A stretch of DNA of 8,330 nucleotides, taken from the NCBI GenBank assembly GCA_013153105.1, contig JAADFC010000141.1, forward strand, positions 1 through 8,330, in the 5' to 3' direction. The notes below the pieces were generated by a model. The model was given only the letters and a program-made list of their open reading frames with translations, searched no databases and was not told the DNA's origin. The DNA is from Thermoproteota archaeon (GTDB taxonomy: Archaea; Thermoproteota; Thermoprotei_A; Sulfolobales; Pyrodictiaceae). Positions 1-5,331 of the stretch are shown here, piece after piece. How positions within the stretch are numbered: position 1 is the first letter of the stretch; every line of letters starts with the position of its first letter. Position numbers and translations under genes: made by a program.

Positions 1-524
1 GGTTCAGCTTGCTCATAGCCTCTACGGGGAGGCCGCGGCTTGTCGTGGCAAACGACGTTAACCCCCACGCTGTGGAGGCGATGCTGGAGGCGGCGAGGCT
101 CAACGCCTCCAGGCTGCGGAGCCCCCTGCTCGTCCTCGGCTTGGACGCGCGCAGGCTCCCCGAGCTGCTCGCCCCGGCCTACGACAGGATTATAATGAAC
201 CTGCCCCACGCCGCCACGGAGTTCCTCCCCGTGGCCCGGAGCCTCTGCGCCCCCCGCGGCTGCGTGGTGCACCTATACACGGTCGCCTCGGCACCCGAGG
301 AGGCTCTACAGGGTCTCCCCGGCTGGGCCAGGCCCCTGGCCCCGCCCCTCCGCGTCCTCGACTACGCACCCCGCCGCTTCATATACCGCGTCGACCTCCG
401 CCTCCGCCCCCTGGGGCGTGTAGTAGACGAGCAGCGCGTAGCAGACGCTGTAGCCGCTGGAGAGCAGCGACGCGAGCCCGCGGGGCAGCGTGGAGGCGGA
501 GGCCGAGGCTGCAACCATGACTGA
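1..524 (+). CDS. trm5: tRNA (guanine37-N1)-methyltransferase Trm5, C-terminal part (5'-truncated by window edge)
   Basis: The frame is already open at base 3, so the N-terminal part of the gene lies outside the window. Trm5 uses S-adenosylmethionine to make m1G at position 37 of tRNA, next to the anticodon, which prevents frameshifting. What is visible is the second half of the Rossmann methyltransferase fold: the FSLLIA strand, the acidic NDVNP ribose-binding loop (about bases 48-65), and DRIIMNLPHAATEFL (about 186-230). The MNLP motif is typical of Trm5 and argues against the TYW2/Taw2 relatives. The closing strand VLDYAPRRFIYRVDL follows (about 354-396). The conserved domain ends near base 410. 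The remaining 37 or so residues are Arg/Gly/Ala-rich and lie antisense to the conserved end of the DUF371 gene. That tail may be a simple extension, or a frame artefact if a base is missing in the CCCCC-T-GGGG tract at 407-416, since TAG TAG sits at 421-426 in the +1 frame. Confidence 0.87.
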   Translation, partial: FSLLIASTGRPRLVVANDVNPHAVEAMLEAARLNASRLRSPLLVLGLDARRLPELLAPAYDRIIMNLPHAATEFLPVARSLCAPRGCVVHLYTVASAPEEALQGLPGWARPLAPPLRVLDYAPRRFIYRVDLRLRPLGRVVDEQRVADAVAAGEQRREPAGQRGGGGRGCNHD

Positions 525-833
525 GCCGCGGCGGTGGCAGCTCCTCCTGACAACGAGCCTCCCCTGGGGCCTCTCGGCGGGTGAGAGTCCGTCCACCACC
601 GCCGCCTCGACCCGGGGCGGCCACGGGTGCCACGCGGCTATGAACAGTTTCGCCAGCCCCCGCCGCGAGGCGGCCTCCTCGACCTCCCCGAGGGGGCCGC
701 GGCAGGCGACGCAGGCCACGCAGTCGCCGCGTATGGTGAGCCTCTCACCCGCCTCCAGCTCCAGCGTTGACGCGTGGGCCAGCTGCACGTTGGGGTGGCC
801 GCGGCACCGGAGCAGGACGAGCCTCGCCGGCAA
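306..833 (-). CDS. DUF371 family archaeal protein
   Basis: This matches the small archaeal DUF371 family, whose function is not established. Recognisable family features are RGHPN at residues 11-15, a following His20, TLE at 23-25, RGDC at 35-38, and a second-half LVVRRS segment followed by an alternating Ala/Ser stretch that replaces the usual 'RADKAA' repeat. Cysteines at 10, 38, 41 and 44 are noticeable, but I cannot say that they bind metal. The start is TTG at 831-833. It is the only ATG, GTG or TTG between the in-frame upstream stop (888-890) and the conserved RGHPN motif, so it is well supported even though no good ribosome binding site precedes it. The conserved domain ends near base 415. 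The last 36 or so residues are antisense to the conserved end of trm5 and are probably not under strong selection. The gene is convergent with trm5 and divergent from the ATPase gene. Confidence 0.8.
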   Translation of the reverse strand: MPARLVLLRCRGHPNVQLAHASTLELEAGERLTIRGDCVACVACRGPLGEVEEAASRRGLAKLFIAAWHPWPPRVEAAVVDGLSPAERPQGRLVVRRSCHRRGSVMVAASASASTLPRGLASLLSSGYSVCYALLVYYTPQGAEAEVDAVYEAAGCVVEDAEGRGQGPGPAGETL

Positions 834-873
834 CCCCGAAGCAGCCCTTGAGGGCCCGGGGGCTGCGGGGAGG

Positions 874-884
874 GGCTTAAGAAG
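874..884. promoter_or_regulatory. possible bidirectional TATA-like element (CTTAAG core)
   Basis: The 92-base gap between DUF371 and the ATPase contains one AT-rich island, GCTTAAGAAG, in otherwise GC-rich DNA. Its core CTTAAG is palindromic. Archaeal TATA boxes lie about 26 bases before the start of transcription. That would put rightward transcription near base 905, about 20 bases before the ATPase TTG, and leftward transcription near base 850, about 18 bases before the DUF371 TTG. The placement suits both genes, but this is inference from spacing only. Confidence 0.35.
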
Positions 885-891
885 GGGCTAG

Positions 892-933
892 GATACCCTG
901 GGTATGATACTCTGGGTATCATACCTTGGGTAT
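892..933. repeat. three abutting 14-base palindromic repeats, probable operator array
   Basis: Three units stand head to tail with no spacer: GATACCCTGGGTAT (892-905), GATACTCTGGGTAT (906-919) and CATACCTTGGGTAT (920-933). Each unit is also an inverted repeat around a central T (899, 913, 927). The first is perfect (ATACCC-T-GGGTAT), and the other two have a single T:G mismatch in the arm. Centre-to-centre spacing is exactly 14 bases. The array covers the expected transcription start and the TTG start codon of the ATPase gene, the third unit containing that codon. This is the geometry of a repressor array binding a dimer per unit. The repeats are seen directly; the operator role is inferred. 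The binding protein is unknown, but the winged-helix part of the ATPase itself is a candidate. Confidence 0.85.
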
Positions 934-2152
934 CGTTGTCGAGAGGCCGCGGCTCCGCGGCTTCCTCGAGAAGCCGGGCCGCCGGCTGCTCTACGGGAGG
1001 AGGAAGACGGGGAAGACCTTCTACGCCCGCCACGTGCTCCGCGGCTACACCTACTTCATAGTCCGCCCCGGAGGCAGCTTCTACGACCCCGAGGCTGACG
1101 AGGAGATAGACGTAGGGGCCTTCATCAGGCTCTGCAGGGCCCTCGACAGGGTGGTGGTTGACGAGTTCCACCGGGCGCCCGGGAGGCTCTTCGACGCCCT
1201 CCAGGCGGGGAGCTGCCCGGAGAACCTGGTGTTCATAACCTCCACCCTCCACTACTTCCGGAGGTTCACCGAGGCCCCCGAGGCGCCTCTCAAGGGGCTC
1301 TTCGCCAGCCGCCAGGTGGAGCTGCTCAGCCCCCTCGAGCTGCTCGCCCACCCCTGGGAGAGGCTGCCCGGCGACTCTAGGGAGGCCCTCGCCCTCCTCA
1401 CACTCTACCAGGAGCCAACACAGGTGGACAGAGCCTCGCTGGTAGACATCATACTCTCCGGCCGCGAGTTCGCCCGCAGCCTCGTCGGCGAGGTCCTCGA
1501 GGAGGAGGACCGAGCCTACACCTCCAGGTACGACGCCATACTAGAGGCGGTGGCGGCGGGGAGGGAGAGGGCCAGCGAGATAGCCGCCTACCTCCACAGC
1601 CGCGGCCTGCTAGAACAGGCCGAGACCGGGCGCATAACAAAATACCTCCAGGACATGACCAGGATGGGGCTCCTCCAACGGCTACCAGTCTGGGGCAAAC
1701 GGCGCCGCCACGTCTACCGCCACGCCAGCCCCCTCACAGACATAGTCTACTACCTGGACGCCCGCTACGGCTTCTACGACCTCCCCCTCCCCCCGCGCTT
1801 CATAGAGAAGGCGGCCTGGACGAGGCTACCCATACTGGTAGAGCGTTTCGCCGAGCGCCTCCTAGCAGAGCTGCACGGCCTCATCCCCGTACGAGTCCTG
1901 GAACCCGAGGAGCTGGACATAGCGCTGGCCGAGTACCGGAGGCTACGCATCGTAGGCGAAGTCAAGCTTACCGGGAAAACTCTCACTCGACAGGAACTGG
2001 CCAAGATAGAGGCGAAGCTCGCACGCTACGAGGACACCGAGAAGATACTAGTGGTTCCCTCGGCCAGCCAAGTGGCCGCTGAGACCAGCCTAAAAGTACT
2101 AGATCTCGAGCAGATGATTAAGATTGCAAAGACGGTGCACACAGCCAGTTAG
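926..2152 (+). CDS. archaeal AAA ATPase (ATPase_2 type) with winged helix and C-terminal DUF234 PD-(D/E)XK domain
   Basis: This is a 408-residue protein of the archaeal ATPase_2/DUF234 family, common and variably distributed in thermophilic archaea. Its cellular role is not settled. The N-terminal P-loop domain has Walker A GRRKTGKT (24-31), Walker B RVVVDE (75-80) and a sensor-like strand ending in TST (105-107). A winged-helix region spans about 202-282 (SEIAAYL, then RITKYLQDMTRMGLLQ and the wing KRRRHVYRH). The C-terminal domain carries a nuclease-type signature, D331 followed by E345-V-K347, so the PD-(D/E)XK centre appears intact. The start is TTG at 926: an in-frame TGA at 905-907 lies just upstream and no other start codon occurs between them. 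The start codon lies inside the palindromic repeat array, which suggests tight, possibly self-imposed control. There is no same-strand partner gene. Codon use in the last third looks less GC-rich than its neighbours, consistent with an accessory gene. Confidence 0.85.
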   Translation: MGIVVERPRLRGFLEKPGRRLLYGRRKTGKTFYARHVLRGYTYFIVRPGGSFYDPEADEEIDVGAFIRLCRALDRVVVDEFHRAPGRLFDALQAGSCPENLVFITSTLHYFRRFTEAPEAPLKGLFASRQVELLSPLELLAHPWERLPGDSREALALLTLYQEPTQVDRASLVDIILSGREFARSLVGEVLEEEDRAYTSRYDAILEAVAAGRERASEIAAYLHSRGLLEQAETGRITKYLQDMTRMGLLQRLPVWGKRRRHVYRHASPLTDIVYYLDARYGFYDLPLPPRFIEKAAWTRLPILVERFAERLLAELHGLIPVRVLEPEELDIALAEYRRLRIVGEVKLTGKTLTRQELAKIEAKLARYEDTEKILVVPSASQVAAETSLKVLDLEQMIKIAKTVHTAS

Positions 2153-2211
2153 TTGACACACTAGCTATTAGCCAGGGCTGAAGCTCGACCCTGCCCGCCC
2201 CACGCAGCGAG

Positions 2212-2234
2212 ACTGAAGCCCCCTTCAGTGGGGG
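2212..2234 (+). repeat. two mutually exclusive hairpins in the ATPase-pcm gap
   Basis: ACTGAAG (2212-2218) can pair with CTTCAGT (2223-2229) around a CCCC loop. Alternatively CCCCC (2219-2223) can pair with GGGGG (2230-2234) around TTCAGT. The two stems cannot form together. The segment resembles the 3'-terminal hairpin of IS200/IS605 (TnpB) elements and their guide RNA, but no tnpB is nearby and the usual closing AGGAGGTCA-like bases are absent. It could also help end transcription of the ATPase gene, although no T-run follows. Confidence 0.5.
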
Positions 2235-2245
2235 TGTAACGCCGC

Positions 2246-2286
2246 CACCCGTAAGGGGGAGCCCATCCCCCCCGCCGGGAGAGGGG
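2246..2286 (+). promoter_or_regulatory. C-run/G-run hairpin leader that could mask the pcm ribosome binding site
   Basis: The gap between the ATPase stop and the pcm start (2153-2294) contains no gene. Its second half is a chain of runs: CACCC-GTAA-GGGGG (2246-2259), then a run of seven C (2267-2273), then the pcm ribosome binding site GAGGGG (2281-2286), eight bases before the GTG start. GGGGG at 2255-2259 can pair with the C-run at 2267-2273, and so can the GGGG of the ribosome binding site. The site could therefore be either free or masked. The complementarity is visible; a switch function is speculative. Confidence 0.35.
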
Positions 2287-2294
2287 TTGCGGCG

Positions 2295-2981
2295 GTGGAA
2301 TTTGAGGAGCTTCGGCGTAGGCTTGTGGAGAAGCTGAAGCGTGAGGGCTACATTGTGTCGAGGGATGTGGAGCGGGCTATGCTCCGGGTTCCCCGGGAGC
2401 TGTTTGTGCCGGAGGAGCTTAGGCACCTGGCTTATGAGGATACGCCGCTACCCATCGGTTATGGTCAGACGATAAGCGCTCCCCACATGGTTGCGTTGAT
2501 GACCGAACTCGCCGAGTTGAAGCCGGGAATGAATGTGCTGGAGGTGGGGACCGGGTCGGGGTACCACGCCGCTGTGATAGCGGAGGTTGTGGCGCCGAGC
2601 GACGCGCCTAGGGAGAGGTGGGGCCACGTCTACACGGTGGAGCGTATACCCGAGCTGGCGGAAAGGGCTCGGAGGAACCTTGAGCGGGCCGGCTACGCTG
2701 ACCGTGTAACTGTAATCGTTGGGGACGGCTCGAAGGGGTATCCGCCCGCGGCTCCCTACGACCGTATAATAGTGACCGCCGCCGCCCCCGATGTTCCTCC
2801 GCCACTGGTAGAGCAGCTCAAGCCTGGAGGGAAGATGATTATCCCCATAGGCGACCGGTACATGCAGTACCTCTATGTTGTCGAGAAGAGGGAGGATGGG
2901 AGTATAAGGGCTAGGCCGGTGACGCCCTGCCTGTTCGTACCCTTGATAGGGGAGTATGGGTGGAGGGAGGAGCAGCTCTAG
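2295..2981 (+). CDS. pcm: protein-L-isoaspartate O-methyltransferase
   Basis: Pcm methylates the carboxyl group of abnormal L-isoaspartyl residues in aged or heat-damaged proteins using S-adenosylmethionine, starting their conversion back to aspartate. This is useful in a hyperthermophile. The 228 residues contain the family signature GYGQTISAPHM (55-65, with the active-site Ser61 position), SAM motif I VLEVGTGSGYH (81-91), VYTVER (112-117, the acidic residue that holds the ribose), GDG (143-145), YDRIIVTAAAP (155-165) and LKPGGKMIIPIG (175-186). Length and motif order are normal for the family. The start is GTG at 2295, with GAGGGG (2281-2286) as ribosome binding site. The stop lies in a CTAG shared with the convergent fen gene. 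The protein should be a soluble cytoplasmic enzyme. Confidence 0.95.
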   Translation: MEFEELRRRLVEKLKREGYIVSRDVERAMLRVPRELFVPEELRHLAYEDTPLPIGYGQTISAPHMVALMTELAELKPGMNVLEVGTGSGYHAAVIAEVVAPSDAPRERWGHVYTVERIPELAERARRNLERAGYADRVTVIVGDGSKGYPPAAPYDRIIVTAAAPDVPPPLVEQLKPGGKMIIPIGDRYMQYLYVVEKREDGSIRARPVTPCLFVPLIGEYGWREEQL

Positions 2982-4033
2982 CGCCTCCGCAGCCAGGCGT
3001 CGAGCCCCATCTGGCGCCCCCGGAAGTACTCGTTGTAGGCCCTCCTCAGCCTCTCCAGCGCGTTCTTCACCCTCTCCGGGTTGAAGTCATGCTCCTCGAC
3101 GAGTATCTCATAGACCTTCTTCTCGTCCGGCGGGCGCCACTCGAGCTTGTAGTCGCTGGTCACCGGGGGGTTGAGGAAATACTCGAATATCTTTAGGGGG
3201 TCCTCGGGGAACTCGCTCCGGGGCAGGCTCTCTAGCAGCTTCCGCGGGTCACGGTGGGCCTTAACCATCTTCAGCGCTGTCTTGGGGCCTATCCCCCTGA
3301 CGCCCTCGGGGTTGTAGTCCGTCCCTACGAGTATGCCTAGGGCTATCAGCTGCTCCCTCGTTATACCCAGGGCTTTCAGCAGCTTCTCCAGCTCTATCAG
3401 CTCAGGCTTCACCTCGACGTAGACATTCTTGCGGGGGAGCTTCCTCTTACCCGTTATGGCCAGGTTCCTCACGAGGCGGGGGGAGCCGAAGAGGAGGGAG
3501 TCGTAGTCCTGGCTCGCCGCCGCCCAGGCGTCGCCCCTCCTCGCCATGTACGCAGCCTGAGCCTCACCCTCGGCGGGCGCCTGCACGTAGGGTATACCCA
3601 TAGCCTCCAGAAGCTTCTTCGCCTCCTCCACCATCTCGTCGGTTAGCCTGCTCGCCATCTGGGCGTAGCGCCTCGCAGCCTCCATGTCGCCCCTCTTGAC
3701 TGCCTCCTCGTACTTCTTCGCAGCCTCGCTCTTGACGCGCTTCCTCCTCTCTATCTCTATCCTCTTCATCTCCGGCGGCTTCCCGTCGAAGACGTAGACT
3801 GGCTTTATCCCGTGCTCAGCGAGATTTATGGTGCGGTAGAATAGGCCGCTGAGGTGACTGGTCACCCTCCCCCTGCTGTCCATTAGGGGTGTGCCGTCGG
3901 GCTGCCTTATAGCCGCGAGGAACTGATAGAGGGCGTTGTAAGCGTCTATAGCTATCACCTTGAACTTGAGCGCGGACAGTTCTATTTCCTGCACAGCCTC
4001 CGGCGGTATGATCTCGCGGAGGTTGACGCCCAT
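2978..4033 (-). CDS. fen: flap endonuclease 1 (archaeal FEN1)
   Basis: FEN1 is the structure-specific 5' nuclease that removes RNA/DNA flaps from Okazaki fragments and acts in long-patch base excision repair. At 351 residues it has the usual archaeal length. Metal-binding acids are all present: D30 (VIAIDAYNALYQ), D83 (VYVFDGKPPEMK), E155 and E157 (APAEGEAQAAY), D176 and D178 (SQDYDSLLF), and D239 (GTDYNPEGVRGIGPKTAL, which also begins the helix-three-turn-helix DNA-binding motif). The extreme C-terminus carries a PCNA-interacting PIP box with Q341, L344, W347 and L348, so the protein should be recruited to the sliding clamp. The start is ATG at 4031-4033, the family-typical MGVNLREI. It is convergent with pcm, sharing the four bases CTAG at the stops, and divergent from nurA across 53 bases. 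Confidence 0.97.
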   Translation of the reverse strand: MGVNLREIIPPEAVQEIELSALKFKVIAIDAYNALYQFLAAIRQPDGTPLMDSRGRVTSHLSGLFYRTINLAEHGIKPVYVFDGKPPEMKRIEIERRKRVKSEAAKKYEEAVKRGDMEAARRYAQMASRLTDEMVEEAKKLLEAMGIPYVQAPAEGEAQAAYMARRGDAWAAASQDYDSLLFGSPRLVRNLAITGKRKLPRKNVYVEVKPELIELEKLLKALGITREQLIALGILVGTDYNPEGVRGIGPKTALKMVKAHRDPRKLLESLPRSEFPEDPLKIFEYFLNPPVTSDYKLEWRPPDEKKVYEILVEEHDFNPERVKNALERLRRAYNEYFRGRQMGLDAWLRRR

Positions 4034-4086
4034 ACCCCGAGCCCCCCGAGCTGCCTTCTAGACGCTGACCGCTACATGATAGCCTT
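4034..4086. promoter_or_regulatory. divergent promoter region between fen and nurA
   Basis: Only 53 bases separate the fen ATG (reading left) from the nurA ATG (reading right), so any promoters for the two genes must share or overlap here. AT-richer patches are CTTCTAGA (about 4055-4062) and CATGATAG (about 4075-4082); either could act as a weak TATA element. On the fen side a GGGG-containing ribosome binding site precedes the ATG. A promoter role follows from gene orientation; I cannot place the start sites exactly. Confidence 0.4.
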
Positions 4087-5331
4087 ATGGTACTACCCTC
4101 GCCTGGAGGCTCCCGGGGGAGGGCTGCGGGCTTGGCGGAGCAGCCGCAGCCCCCGGGGCCCCTGGAGGCTCTGGGGGAGGAGGAGGGCGAGGAGCCGCTC
4201 AGCCCGGCGGCGCTGAGGCTGCTGGAGGAGGGTAACAGGGTTGCGGAGAGCATCGTGGCTAGGATTAGGGAGCTGCGCGGCCTCCTCAGCAGCGGCGTGC
4301 TCAGGAGCGCGCTGGAGGAGTGGGGCGAGCTGGACGGCGGCGTGGAGGGGCTTGAGCCCGGCTACGCTGTCGACTCCACCTTCCCCATCGAGGGCGGGCT
4401 GGAGCTTGTCGGGGGCCACCTTGTGGCGGCCGTGGCGGGCTACGTCTGCTTCCGCGGCGCCTCCCTCCCGGGCCTAGGCTGTCACGGGAGCCACGCGAGG
4501 GCCTGGTTCGTGGAGAGCGAGGAGGCGAGGAGGAGCGTCCCCCTCCGCGCGAAGCTGCTCGAGAAGAAGGTTGCCAACAGGCTGCTCCTCGAGGCCGAGA
4601 GGGCGGGCGGGGGGCCTAGGCTGCTCCTAGTCGACGGCGAGGTGGTGCCCTACCAGCTGCTCTTCAAGAGCAGCCGCAGCGTGGCCTCCAACCCGGTGCT
4701 GCGCCACCTGGACGGGGCTAGCAGCATACTCCTCGAGAGAGCCAGGCGGCTCGGCGTGACCGTGGTGGGGGTTGTGAAGAGGAGCTACTCCAAGCTGCTC
4801 AGCGCCAGGCTGGGCTCTCCGGTGCCCCTCAACGACAAGGCTGTTATGACCCTGGCGCTGCGCCGCGGCGAGTACGCGGTGGCGGGCAGGTTTAGGGAGC
4901 TGCTCCCCCTCCACGCTGAGACGCTCGCCGAGGCGAGGGGGAGGAGCGGGGAGAGGTACCGTAGGATTGTGGAGGAGAGGCTGGCCGAGAGGCCGCTGTA
5001 CGGAGAGGTGGTGGTGGCCTTCTACAAGCCGTGGATCCCGGGCTCCTATGCGGTTAGGGTGGAGGTTCTCGACTATGGGGGCTTGGGGCTTAGGAGGCTC
5101 CTCTCGATGCTGGCCGCGGCCTCCAACCCGGCCACGGGGCTGCCCTACCCGATAGACGTCGTGGACGAGTACACGAGGCTGGAGGCGAGGGCGCTGGAGC
5201 TGCTGCGCCGCCGCGTGCTGAGGAGGGTCGCGGAGCTTCTCGGCTCCCCCGCGGAGGCGGCGGCGCTGCTGGCTCATACGAACCCGGAGAAGCGCTACGT
5301 CTACGAGCCCCGCCGGGGCGGGAGGGGCTAG
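4087..5331 (+). CDS. nurA: NurA-family 5'-3' nuclease
   Basis: NurA is an archaeal single- and double-strand DNA nuclease that works with the HerA helicase, and with Mre11-Rad50, in resecting DNA ends. This 414-residue protein shows a NurA domain from about residue 90: YAVDST (93-98, catalytic D96), E159 in the helix LLEKKVANRLLLEA, LLLVDGEVVP (179-188, D183), VVGVVKRSYSKLL (226-238), PLNDKAVM (247-254) and a C-terminal LPYPIDVVDEY block (352-362). I cannot find with confidence the conserved C-terminal His described for NurA; this block has Asp/Glu instead. The first 40 residues are Pro/Gly/Glu-rich and unlike the family. TTG at 4132 is a possible later start, preceded by GGGGGAGGG. The gene is divergent from fen and tail-to-tail with orc1/cdc6 through a shared CTAG. 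No herA, mre11 or rad50 is in the window, which is unusual for nurA. Confidence 0.85.
   Translation: MVLPSPGGSRGRAAGLAEQPQPPGPLEALGEEEGEEPLSPAALRLLEEGNRVAESIVARIRELRGLLSSGVLRSALEEWGELDGGVEGLEPGYAVDSTFPIEGGLELVGGHLVAAVAGYVCFRGASLPGLGCHGSHARAWFVESEEARRSVPLRAKLLEKKVANRLLLEAERAGGGPRLLLVDGEVVPYQLLFKSSRSVASNPVLRHLDGASSILLERARRLGVTVVGVVKRSYSKLLSARLGSPVPLNDKAVMTLALRRGEYAVAGRFRELLPLHAETLAEARGRSGERYRRIVEERLAERPLYGEVVVAFYKPWIPGSYAVRVEVLDYGGLGLRRLLSMLAAASNPATGLPYPIDVVDEYTRLEARALELLRRRVLRRVAELLGSPAEAAALLAHTNPEKRYVYEPRRGGRG

Noticed and set aside
892..933. Reading the three repeats as a CRISPR remnant
   Set aside because: The units abut with no spacers and are only 14 bases long, so they cannot be CRISPR repeats.
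638..1351. 237-codon open frame on the minus strand across the DUF371-ATPase gap
   Set aside because: It covers the start of the ATPase and its operator repeats and is antisense or out of frame to two motif-supported genes.
3589..3598. GGGTATACCC palindrome inside fen, similar to the operator half-sites
   Set aside because: The half-sites are in the opposite order and abut without the central T, and the bases encode conserved fen residues (GIPYV), so coding explains them.
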